In this document: piece after piece, positions 1 through 5,517 of the stretch
Layout of the letters: each line of letters starts with the position of its first letter
Position numbering within the stretch: the first letter of the stretch is position 1
Origin: a candidate division Zixibacteria bacterium RBG_16_43_9
Lineage (GTDB): Bacteria > Zixibacteria > MSB-5A5 > RBG-16-43-9
Length of the DNA stretch: 15,219 nucleotides
Direction of reading: 5' to 3'
Assembly: GCA_001775355.1 (NCBI GenBank)
Contig: MEWM01000066.1
Span: forward strand, 138-15,356
The notes under the pieces: model-generated
The model's input: the letters and a program-made list of their open reading frames with translations, nothing else
Database searches by the model: none
Told to the model about the DNA's origin: nothing
Program-made: the position numbers and the translations under genes

Positions 1-250
1 GGATGCTGTCCGCATCTATAATTATGTCCGATTAGTTCGAGGTGGAAAATACTTACGCGGGGATGCCAACGGGGATAAAAGGGTGACCATATCGGATGTG
101 GTCTATATCGTGAATTACCTTTTCAAAGGAGGACCTGCCCCTGCTCCGTTCCTTGCCGGTGATGTAAACTGTGATGGAGCTGTTACTCTCACGGACGTGA
201 TCTACTTGGTTAATTACCTGTTCAAATGGGGACCGGGACCTTGCAGTTGA
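1..250 (+). CDS. C-terminal end of a secreted protein with two dockerin-like calcium-binding repeats (5' end outside window)
   Basis: The frame is open from base 2 to the TGA at 248-250, giving 82 residues; the start lies to the left of the window. It contains two near-copies of a dockerin type I-like loop. Residues 21-32 (GDANGD...TISD) and 54-65 (GDVNCD...TLTD) carry the D-x-N-x-D-x(6)-D ligand spacing, each followed by a helix of the form DVxYxVNYLFK and a G/P-rich turn. In cellulosomes dockerins bind cohesins. In many uncultured FCB-type bacteria such pairs end large secreted proteins, where the partner is unknown. No cohesin or cellulase is visible here, so the loop pair can be called but its partner cannot. 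This is the only accepted gene on the plus strand, and it is followed by a tandem hairpin at 351-422. Confidence 0.85.
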   Translation, partial: DAVRIYNYVRLVRGGKYLRGDANGDKRVTISDVVYIVNYLFKGGPAPAPFLAGDVNCDGAVTLTDVIYLVNYLFKWGPGPCS

Positions 251-350
251 AAAGCAGGGTATTGTCTAAAAACCAGGGTCAGAAACCAAAGCTCGTTTAG
301 TTGGTGAATTTAGGAGCTTCAACCTTTACAGGGAGAAGAACCTCCGCCTG

Positions 351-422
351 AAGAATAGAAGTCAGCATCCCAATCACTCCTTCTATTCTTTTAAAAGAGC
401 CCCTACGGGGGCTCTTGGTTTT
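351..422 (+). terminator. Tandem hairpin, likely transcription terminator after the dockerin gene
   Basis: There are two adjacent perfect hairpins. The first is AAGAATAGAAG (351-361) paired with CTTCTATTCTT (380-390) across an 18-nt loop. The second is AAGAGCCCC (395-403), loop TACG, then GGGGCTCTT (408-416), followed by GG and TTTT at 419-422. The second has the GC-rich stem, short loop and T-run of an intrinsic terminator for the plus-strand gene ending at 250. On the minus strand its stem is followed by only a short TTTT, so it could also stop transcripts leaving the ABC transporter genes. Confidence 0.65.
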
Positions 423-473
423 ATACAGGTAGGACAGATTTTTAGTCTTTCTCTGGTTGGTTCAAGAATAAAG

Positions 474-501
474 GTAGGGGCGTATTGCAATACGCCCCTA
501 C
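474..501. repeat. 28-bp perfect palindrome, GTAGG/CCTAC-type element
   Basis: Bases 474-487 (GTAGGGGCGTATTG) are the exact reverse complement of 488-501, giving a 28-bp palindrome with no spacer. It ends 14 bp from the stop codon of the ABC ATPase gene at 516. No T-run follows on either strand, so it is not a standard terminator. A diverged copy with 22 of 28 identical bases lies at 2218-2245, and other members with different cores are at 2305, 5456, 10746, 11694 and 14030. Confidence 0.85.
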
Positions 502-515
502 AGATTATCTAAAAG

Positions 516-1244
516 TTACTTCAGAACTTTGCTCAGGAAAGCAATGGTGCGGGGGTTTTGGGGGGAGTTCAGGATGTCTTCGGTTTTCCCTTCTTCTATG
601 ATTTTTCCCTGATCCATAAAGATTATCCTTTTAGCTACCTCTCTGGCAAATCCGATCTCGTGGGTTACCACCAGCATGGTCATCCCTTCTTTTGCCAGAT
701 TTTTCATCACTTCTAAGACCTCACCAATCATCTCCGGGTCTAAAGCTGAGGTCGGCTCATCAAATAGCATTATCCTGGGATTCATAGCTAATGCCCGGGC
801 AATGGCTACTCTCTGCTGTTGCCCGCCTGAAAGCTGGTTGGGAAATGAGTTTTTTTTGTCCAGAAGCCCCACTTTTTTTAAAAGCTCCAGAGAGATTTTC
901 TCGGAATCTGGTTTACTCCTTTTACGCACGGCCTCCTGGGCTAAACAAAGATTTCCTAAGACCGAAAGATGAGGGAAAAGATTGAATTCCTGAAAGACCA
1001 TTCCCAATTCCTCTCTCACCTTGTGGATACTACTCTTATCCTTGTCTAATTTTATCCCATCGATTACGATTTCACCTGAATCTGTTTTCTCCAAACCATT
1101 CAGGCAGCGAAGCAGGGTGCTTTTACCAGAACCTGAGGGCCCGATTATCACCACAACCTCACCTGCTTCAATCTCAAAATTGACCGCGTCCAGGGCAATG
1201 ATTTCGCCGAATCTTTTGCTGATTTCTTTAGTCTGAATAATCAT
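516..1244 (-). CDS. Polar amino-acid ABC transporter, ATP-binding subunit (GlnQ/HisP family)
   Basis: A 242-residue ATPase of normal length for the family, acting on the cytoplasmic face to power amino-acid import. All motifs are intact: Walker [10 protein letters not shown] (35-43), Q-loop Q85 in FQEFNLF, signature LSGGQQQR (138-145), Walker B MLFDEP with D162/E163, D-loop SALD (166-169) and switch histidine H195. The [15 protein letters not shown] and FQxFNLFPH forms are typical of the GlnQ/HisP/ArtP branch. It is the last gene of a binding protein-permease-ATPase set; the permease ends 115 bp upstream. The start ATG (1242-1244) follows AGGA at a spacing of about six bases, and that AGGA touches the edge of the palindromic element at 1252-1306. 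The substrate (Gln, Arg, His or other) cannot be read from the sequence. Confidence 0.95.
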   Translation of the reverse strand: MIIQTKEISKRFGEIIALDAVNFEIEAGEVVVIIGPSGSGKSTLLRCLNGLEKTDSGEIVIDGIKLDKDKSSIHKVREELGMVFQEFNLFPHLSVLGNLCLAQEAVRKRSKPDSEKISLELLKKVGLLDKKNSFPNQLSGGQQQRVAIARALAMNPRIMLFDEPTSALDPEMIGEVLEVMKNLAKEGMTMLVVTHEIGFAREVAKRIIFMDQGKIIEEGKTEDILNSPQNPRTIAFLSKVLK

Positions 1245-1251
1245 AAATTCC

Positions 1252-1306
1252 TGGAGTGTAAAGCTTCAGCTTTACCTTCCTGATAAACCTAAAGGTTTAT
1301 ACTCCA
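1252..1306. repeat. Three-way-junction palindromic element, intact copy 1
   Basis: The outer stem is TGGAGT (1252-1257) with ACTCCA (1301-1306). Inside are two hairpins, GTAAAGC-TTCA-GCTTTAC (1258-1275) and ATAAACC-TAAA-GGTTTAT (1283-1300), each with a 7-bp stem and 4-nt loop, joined by a 7-nt linker (1276-1282). The whole element can fold into a cruciform-like three-way junction. It lies between the permease and ATPase genes, directly beside the ATPase ribosome binding site. Confidence 0.8.
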
Positions 1307-1359
1307 CTCATCCTGAATGTTTATGTTTGTGCGAGAATTGAAATTCCCGCACTTGGCAA

Positions 1360-2055
1360 TCAATGCGGTATTCCGTACCCATGCACCTTGTACTTTTTCT
1401 CCAGATGGGCAACCAATCTGGATAAGCTCAGAGTCATTACCAAATAGATTATGCCCACCACAAGCCAGGTCTGGAAATCTACAAAATACTGAGAATAATA
1501 TTCCCTGCCGGCACGGGTCAGCTCCCTTAGTCCGATTATGGAGACCAGGGAGCTATCTTTCAGGGAAGCTATGAACTCGTTTGCCACAGGTGGGACTATA
1601 ATCCTTAAGGACTGCGGCAGAATCACATACCTCATAGTCTGATAAGGGGTCATTCCCAAAGATAGAGCTGCCTGATATTGTCCCTTGTGGATTGCCTGGA
1701 TGCCAGCTCTAATTATCTCTGCTAGATAGGCGGAATAACACACTGCAATGGCAATGACTCCTGCCAAAAAGCGGTCTAAATTAAGGATTTTGCCCAAGCC
1801 GAAATAGATGAAGAAAATCTGCACTAAAAGCGGAATCCCTCTCAACACATCCACATAGATTTTGGACAAGGCTTTGATTAAACCTCTCTGCGATAACCGG
1901 GCTAAGCCTATCAAGAGTCCTAAAATCAAAGCCAAAGCAAAAGCAACCAAGGTCAACTTGATGGTCATCGGTATTGCTGGGGCAAGGAAAATAAGGATAT
2001 TTTTCAGGATATGAAGTTGGAATGAAATCCAGTTGATTATTTCTCTTAGGAACAT
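1360..2055 (-). CDS. Polar amino-acid ABC transporter, permease subunit (HisM/GlnP family)
   Basis: A 231-residue inner-membrane protein of the binding-protein-dependent transport family for polar amino acids, providing the translocation path. Hydrophobic segments lie at about residues 30-52, 70-88, 95-115, 150-165 and 195-212. The cytoplasmic EAA loop that docks on the ATPase is clear at 127-147 (AALSLGMTPYQTMRYVILPQ). Family hallmarks RGIPLLVQIFFIYFGL (72-87) and AYLAEIIRAGIQAI (109-122) are present. One permease gene is seen, so a homodimer is likely. An in-frame TGA two codons before the ATG (2053-2055) limits the start to this codon or one further in. No convincing Shine-Dalgarno sequence precedes it, which is unusual for this window. 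A 326-bp repeat-filled gap separates it from the binding-protein gene upstream. Confidence 0.95.
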   Translation of the reverse strand: MFLREIINWISFQLHILKNILIFLAPAIPMTIKLTLVAFALALILGLLIGLARLSQRGLIKALSKIYVDVLRGIPLLVQIFFIYFGLGKILNLDRFLAGVIAIAVCYSAYLAEIIRAGIQAIHKGQYQAALSLGMTPYQTMRYVILPQSLRIIVPPVANEFIASLKDSSLVSIIGLRELTRAGREYYSQYFVDFQTWLVVGIIYLVMTLSLSRLVAHLEKKYKVHGYGIPH

Positions 2056-2127
2056 ATCAAAATACCCAATTTTAGCGAAAATTTAAGGAATGGGAAAGAG
2101 AAGTCAAGGGGAATATTGGGGTTTCTC

Positions 2128-2173
2128 TGGAGTGCAAGAGCTTGCTCTTGCATTAGCAAGCTAATGCACTCCA
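2128..2173. repeat. Three-way-junction palindromic element, intact copy 2
   Basis: The outer stem TGGAGT (2128-2133)/ACTCCA (2168-2173) is identical to that of the copy at 1252. The arms are GCAAGAG-CTTG-CTCTTGC (2134-2151) and CATTAG-CAAG-CTAATG (2151-2166), so the architecture is the same but the arm sequences differ, and there is no linker between them. It lies 72 bp upstream of the permease start. Confidence 0.8.
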
Positions 2174-2185
2174 ATTTCAGATGCG

Positions 2186-2209
2186 CCGATGGGTCTCCTG
2201 ACCCGACGG
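2186..2209. repeat. Hairpin with GGTC-TCCT-GACC core
   Basis: Bases 2186-2195 (CCGATGGGTC), loop TCCT, then 2200-2209 (GACCCGACGG) pair with two mismatches. The same GGTC-TCCT-GACC core recurs at 13000-13025 and, on the opposite strand, at 10810-10833 with different outer stem bases. Confidence 0.65.
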
Positions 2210-2217
2210 AAAGAAAA

Positions 2218-2245
2218 ATAGGGGCGTTTTGCAATATACCTCTAT
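2218..2245. repeat. Diverged copy of the 28-bp GTAGGGG palindrome
   Basis: This stretch aligns without gaps to the perfect palindrome at 474-501 with 22 of 28 identical bases. The centre GCAATA and the left arm TAGGGGCGT are preserved, while the right arm has decayed to TACCTCTAT. It is best read as an older copy. Confidence 0.7.
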
Positions 2246-2304
2246 CTGCGGATCCGTTTTCCGGGACAAAAATATTTGGGCTTGATGAATCAAGTCCTCA
2301 AACC

Positions 2305-2332
2305 GTAGGGGCACGGTGCGCCGTTCCTCTAC
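2305..2332. repeat. 28-bp GTAGGGG palindrome with a different core
   Basis: It has the same length and the same GTAGGGG end as the element at 474, but the core is CACGGTG-CGCCGTT. The two 14-base halves are complementary at 11 of 14 positions. Sharing ends and length while changing the core on both arms defines the family. Confidence 0.7.
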
Positions 2333-2339
2333 CTTCTAT

Positions 2340-2371
2340 TGCATCAGCCCGCCTTTGGCGGGATGCACTCC
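2340..2371. repeat. Hairpin with an ACTCC arm, probable half of a three-way element
   Basis: TGCAT (2340-2344), bulge, CCCGCC (2348-2353), loop TTT, GGCGGG (2357-2362) and ATGCA (2363-2367) form a stem. It runs directly into ACTCC (2367-2371), the right outer arm of the three-way elements. No left TGGAGT arm is visible. It ends 10 bp from the stop codon of the binding-protein gene. Confidence 0.55.
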
Positions 2372-2381
2372 GATTTTTAAT

Positions 2382-3176
2382 TTACTGTATCCTGGTCTGT
2401 ACCGAGAACCACTTTTTATTCAGGTCCTCTAATTTGCCGGAAAGCTCTAAGGAGGTGAGGGCGTTGTTGATGGCGTCAAGTAATCTTTTTTCCCCTTTTC
2501 TCACTGCAATTCCATAATTCTCAGAGGAGAGGTCTGTTCCTACTATCTTTGCATTTCCACGCAGAGCGATGATTCGCTGGGAGGTAGGTTTGTCGTTTAT
2601 GATGGCGTCTAATTTACCGTTCTCCAAGTCAATAAAAGCCGCACCGATATTGTCGAAAGAGACAACTTCTGCTCCCTCGACTTTCTTAGCCAAAAGCTCG
2701 CCAGTGGTGCCTAACTGGACACCAATCTTTTTACCTTTGAGGTCTATTAAAGAATTTATCTTCTGCCGGTCTAATCTTACCGCTATCGACTGGCTTGCCT
2801 GATAATAGGGTTTGGAAAAATCGATGACCATCTCCCTTTCCGGGGTGATGGTGAAGGAGGAGATGATGGCGTCATATTTTTCGCTGTTCAGACCGGAGAC
2901 GATGCCGTCAAATGGGACTACCACATATTCACACCTGGCTCCTAACTTATCGCAAATGGCATCCATCAGGTCTATATCGTAACCCACGAGCTTGCCAGAA
3001 TCATCTTTGGATTCAAAAGGAGGATAGGTAGCATCCGTTCCCACCAGCAGCTTTTTCTCCTTCATCACTCTGGAAAAAGCATCTGGTTTTTCTCTGGAAC
3101 AATTTAAGGGGAATAAAAAAGTAAATATCAAAAGAAAAGTGATAAATCTGCAATACGGTTTATATGATTTTAGCAT
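2382..3176 (-). CDS. Polar amino-acid ABC transporter, substrate-binding lipoprotein (SBP family 3)
   Basis: A 264-residue periplasmic binding protein that delivers the ligand to the permease. A basic start and hydrophobic stretch (about 11-24) precede Cys26 in FPLNC. This would be a relaxed lipobox, since Asn at -1 is not canonical, so lipid anchoring is likely but not certain. The mature part (about 42-260) is a complete family 3 domain: GTDATYPPFE (46-55), GYDIDLMDAI (65-74), SFTITPERE (107-115) with Arg114 in the place that grips the ligand carboxylate, DFSKPYY (119-125), and Asp195 in AIINDK near the amino-group site. It begins 11 bp after the LiaF-like gene stops, so the two are probably co-transcribed. 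The ATG at 3174-3176 is preceded by ACTCCT, not a Shine-Dalgarno sequence, so initiation may depend on translation of the upstream gene. The ligand is not assignable. Confidence 0.93.
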   Translation of the reverse strand: MLKSYKPYCRFITFLLIFTFLFPLNCSREKPDAFSRVMKEKKLLVGTDATYPPFESKDDSGKLVGYDIDLMDAICDKLGARCEYVVVPFDGIVSGLNSEKYDAIISSFTITPEREMVIDFSKPYYQASQSIAVRLDRQKINSLIDLKGKKIGVQLGTTGELLAKKVEGAEVVSFDNIGAAFIDLENGKLDAIINDKPTSQRIIALRGNAKIVGTDLSSENYGIAVRKGEKRLLDAINNALTSLELSGKLEDLNKKWFSVQTRIQ

Positions 3177-3187
3177 AGGAGTAAGAT

Positions 3188-4099
3188 TTAATACCCGATC
3201 ACTTTGAGCCCGGAGATACCTCCTCTCAAAGAGATATCTATTTTCAAGGGTGCGGAGTCGTAATTAGATGTCCAGTATATTTTTTTCTGGTGATTGATGG
3301 AGATATCTTCAAAATCAGTGGAGCTTAAAGAAGCCCGGTTTTCAATATGCAAGCCAACCCCTTTAGGTATGAGAAGCTCCAACTTGGAAGCATCTGAATC
3401 TATCTTGGCTTTTAAATTCTTTGCCTTATCCCCTAATTTGATCTTGAGTCTGCTGGCATCTGAGTCAATGGATAAATTCTCCAGGATAAGTTCAGAAAGA
3501 TTCAGGTCTCCGCTCATAGCCGCATTCTCTATCTTGAGATCCCAAGGTATCTTCTCAGAAAGGAAAAGGTCCCATTCATGTCTATTCATGAAGCCAGGCT
3601 TAAACCATCCTCTCCAGAAATGATCGAGGTCCTTTATCTCCAGCCTGACAGAGCTATCCTTATCAGAATAGTTATAAATGCATAAGGGTTCTCTTCTCCA
3701 GTAATCAAAATTTGCCAGGATGAGCTTATCCTTTCCGGCATCGACTTTTAGTCTTCCAGCCTTAAAATCGATTGAGGCGTACCCCTTTCTTACCGGTAGA
3801 GTCATCTCTTTTTCCCAGCGAAAGGTTTTGCCAGAAGGAGCCGCCTTTTCCTCATAATTGTAGTAATAATAAGCTGGTCCCAAAATTGCCAAAAGAAGCA
3901 GAACAGGGGAAAGATAACTTAGGAAACTCAAAGGAGTCTTGGCAAAGATCTTCTCAATCCCTATGGCGATAAGCAAGACTGGCCATAAAGATAAGATGGA
4001 GACCCAGACTGACCAGTCCACGTAGTCTAAATTGTTCAGCAGTAAAACTACGCCGACTGAAAGTAAAATAACTCCGTTTCTTATTCTGGAAACTGTCAT
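3188..4099 (-). CDS. LiaF-like membrane protein: LiaI/LiaF-type transmembrane domain plus beta-rich C-terminal domain
   Basis: 303 residues. Three membrane segments (about 8-24, 31-49, 58-76) form a LiaI/LiaF-like module with the LLNN...WPVLLIAIG pattern. A soluble beta-repeat region follows (about 100-300) resembling the LiaF/toastrack adhesin-like fold; the near-repeats LSIDSDASRLKIKLG (209-223) and AKIDSDASKLELLIP (231-245) show its strand periodicity. LiaF-type proteins report cell-envelope stress in Firmicutes, but no two-component system is nearby. The gene follows the PspC-domain gene after 31 bp, and that protein carries a similar C-terminal membrane module, so the two may form a pair in the membrane. 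The ATG at 4097-4099 has a strong GGAGGAAAT just before it. The exact role is unknown. Confidence 0.75.
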   Translation of the reverse strand: MTVSRIRNGVILLSVGVVLLLNNLDYVDWSVWVSILSLWPVLLIAIGIEKIFAKTPLSFLSYLSPVLLLLAILGPAYYYYNYEEKAAPSGKTFRWEKEMTLPVRKGYASIDFKAGRLKVDAGKDKLILANFDYWRREPLCIYNYSDKDSSVRLEIKDLDHFWRGWFKPGFMNRHEWDLFLSEKIPWDLKIENAAMSGDLNLSELILENLSIDSDASRLKIKLGDKAKNLKAKIDSDASKLELLIPKGVGLHIENRASLSSTDFEDISINHQKKIYWTSNYDSAPLKIDISLRGGISGLKVIGY

Positions 4100-4130
4100 A
4101 TTTCCTCCACTAAGGGTCTGCTTATCGAGT

Positions 4131-4496
4131 TTAAGCCTTTATTAAAAGGAAAAGCCCCAGGATTATAAGAATGACTGGCCAGATGAAGTGGAAATGGAAC
4201 CAGGGGATGAAATTATTAAGCAAAAACAGGATGCCTACCCCGATGAGAATTAAGCCTGGTAGATATTTTTTTGACTCAGACTCTTTCTGGCTCACGGTCT
4301 CACCCTCAAACGCCTCAGCCCGGGGCATGATTATCCAGGCGATAAGATAAAGGATTATCCCAATCCCTTCAGCAAAGATCAAGAGGACTGCAAACAAGCG
4401 GACAATGGTCGGATCGACATTCAGATATTCTCCTATACCTCCGCAAACCCCGGCGATCATCGAATTTTTTGTGGAACGATAAAGTTTTTTGTCCAT
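4131..4496 (-). CDS. PspC-domain membrane protein with C-terminal LiaI/LiaF-like segment
   Basis: 121 residues. The PspC domain is at 3-60, with the hallmark MIAGVCGGIGEYL (13-25), DPTIVRLFAVLL (28-39) and LYLIAWIIMP (49-58). After a charged linker (60-77) comes a second pair of hydrophobic stretches, GLILIGVGILFLLNN (81-95) and WPVILIILGLFLLI (106-119), of the same type as the N-terminus of the next gene. In enterobacteria PspC helps sense inner-membrane damage together with PspA/PspB; neither is visible here. Stand-alone PspC proteins next to LiaF/toastrack proteins are common in other phyla and are thought to act in envelope maintenance. The ATG follows AGAGGT. It sits 49 bp after the methyltransferase gene and 31 bp before the LiaF-like gene, consistent with one operon. 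Confidence 0.9.
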   Translation of the reverse strand: MDKKLYRSTKNSMIAGVCGGIGEYLNVDPTIVRLFAVLLIFAEGIGIILYLIAWIIMPRAEAFEGETVSQKESESKKYLPGLILIGVGILFLLNNFIPWFHFHFIWPVILIILGLFLLIKA

Positions 4497-4545
4497 TTCT
4501 ACCTCTTTTTTTTCTTCCCTATACGAGCCTGTCAGCTCTTTGGTT

Positions 4546-5286
4546 TCATTTCTTTTCTGCCTCCCCGGTCATAGGCACAAAGCGAACCGGGATGACGTTT
4601 TCTTTTTTAATACCTTTTTCTGTTTTGGTTACCAGGATAAGCTCCTGAAAAAGTTCTCCCACCGGGATAACCAGCCTTCCGCCGATCTTCAACTGGTCAA
4701 CTAAAGGTTGAGGGATATGGTCAGGAGCGGCAGTTACGATTATCCCGTCAAATGGGGAGTACTCTTTCCATCCCTGGTAACCATCCCCGCACTTGACTGT
4801 GATATTCTTATATCCTAATTCCTTCAAACTGCTTTCAGCCCTTTCTGCCAGGGGGCAGATAATCTCAATACTGTAAACCTCTTTGGCGATCTCAGCTAAG
4901 ATGGCTGCCTGATAACCAGAGCCGGTTCCTATTTCCAGAACCTTTTCTCCCCCTTTTAAGCCTAAAAGCTCAGTCATCAGGGCAACTATGTAAGGCTGGG
5001 AAATGGTCTGCCCCTCTCCGATAGGTAAAGGCTCATCTGCATATGCTTCTTCCTGATAGCTCTTAGGGACGAAAAGATGTCTGGGGACTTTTCTCATGGC
5101 TTTTAAAACCATAGAGTCTTTGACCCCCCGGCTTTCAATCTGGGCTTTTACCATCCAGCCCCTTTTCTCCTGCATCCTCAGGGAATCTGACTGAGTATTA
5201 TTCTCCATAGAAGAGTCCTTTTCCTCAGTTTTCCCGCAGCTAAACACAAGAAACATGAGGATTACAAGTAATACCTGCCATTTCAT
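4546..5286 (-). CDS. pcm: Protein-L-isoaspartate O-methyltransferase with a lipoprotein signal peptide
   Basis: Pcm transfers methyl from S-adenosylmethionine to isoaspartyl residues, starting repair of aged proteins. The catalytic part (about 40-242) is complete: [19 protein letters not shown] (88-106), SAM motif [11 protein letters not shown] (116-125), DGIIVTAAP (180-188), GGRLVIPVG (202-210) and the terminal VPVRF-like [11 protein letters not shown] (231-241). The oddity is the start. Residues 1-17 form a signal peptide ending in LVFSC with Cys17 as a good lipobox, followed by a polar spacer, so the protein is 246 rather than the usual 205-220 residues. The ATG at 5284-5286 follows AGGTGGAAAG and a promoter at 5325-5353, so this start is credible. 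An internal ATG at codon 27 also has AGGA seven bases before it and would give a cytoplasmic form. Which form is active is not known. Confidence 0.93.
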   Translation of the reverse strand: MKWQVLLVILMFLVFSCGKTEEKDSSMENNTQSDSLRMQEKRGWMVKAQIESRGVKDSMVLKAMRKVPRHLFVPKSYQEEAYADEPLPIGEGQTISQPYIVALMTELLGLKGGEKVLEIGTGSGYQAAILAEIAKEVYSIEIICPLAERAESSLKELGYKNITVKCGDGYQGWKEYSPFDGIIVTAAPDHIPQPLVDQLKIGGRLVIPVGELFQELILVTKTEKGIKKENVIPVRFVPMTGEAEKK

Positions 5287-5324
5287 CTTTCCACCTGAAA
5301 ACTATTGGAATCTCCTTTGAGGAA

Positions 5325-5353
5325 AATAAAAATCAAAATATAGGCTTTGTCAA
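5325..5353 (-). promoter_or_regulatory. Sigma-70-type promoter before the pcm-PspC-LiaF-transporter genes
   Basis: On the minus strand a perfect TTGACA (5348-5353) is followed by 17 bases and TTTATT (5325-5330), four of six consensus positions. Transcription would start near 5318, about 30 bases upstream of the pcm ATG, leaving room for the AGGTGG ribosome binding site. It is the only consensus -35 box in the 231-bp gap. Confidence 0.5.
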
Positions 5354-5455
5354 TAGATATTTAAGAATAAGGGCTCGAGGATTAAGGGGTCAAAGGTTCA
5401 AGGAAGAAAAGAGGAAAAAATGCTGAGCAATAAGATGGGTGGGGTTGATTTTAAG

Positions 5456-5482
5456 ATAGGGGCGAGGAAACCTCGCCCCTTG
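5456..5482. repeat. GTAGG-type palindrome with GGCGAGG core
   Basis: AGGGGCGAGG (5458-5467), loop AAA, CCTCGCCCCT (5471-5480) is a perfect 10-bp stem. Extending it with flanking bases gives 27 nt with TAGGGG at one end, matching the family at 474 and 2305 but with a new core. It lies 36 bp after the VIT/vWA stop codon. Neither strand has a proper T-run, so any terminator role would be weak. Confidence 0.65.
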
Positions 5483-5517
5483 GTTTATTTGGGTGGGTAA
5501 ATCCTGCCCCTGCGATT

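Larger units (their letters stand above)
2056..2381. other. 326-bp repeat-filled gap between binding-protein and permease genes
   Basis: I see no credible gene here. Open frames that cross it are built from palindromes and the antisense of neighbouring genes. At least five self-complementary elements are packed in: 2128-2173, 2186-2209, 2218-2245, 2305-2332 and 2340-2371. Because the flanking genes belong to one transporter and point the same way, the gap is probably transcribed and the elements would fold in the mRNA between them. Confidence 0.7.

Noticed and set aside
1252..1306. Riboswitch or leader attenuator for the ATPase gene
   Set aside because: It recurs with different arms at 2128 and 13000 next to unrelated genes and has no known aptamer pattern, so a dispersed element is the simpler reading.
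2116..2517. Open frame of 133 codons on the plus strand
   Set aside because: It is antisense to the end of the binding-protein gene and is otherwise made of the palindromic elements in the 2056-2381 gap; no ribosome binding site or recognisable domain.
5360..5410. Possible tRNA fragment (GGTTCAAGG-like stretch)
   Set aside because: Only a T-loop-like GGTTCAAG word is present; acceptor and anticodon stems cannot be formed around it.
5456..5482. Intrinsic terminator after the VIT/vWA gene
   Set aside because: The stem is strong but neither strand has a run of T after it; it fits the GTAGG palindrome family better.
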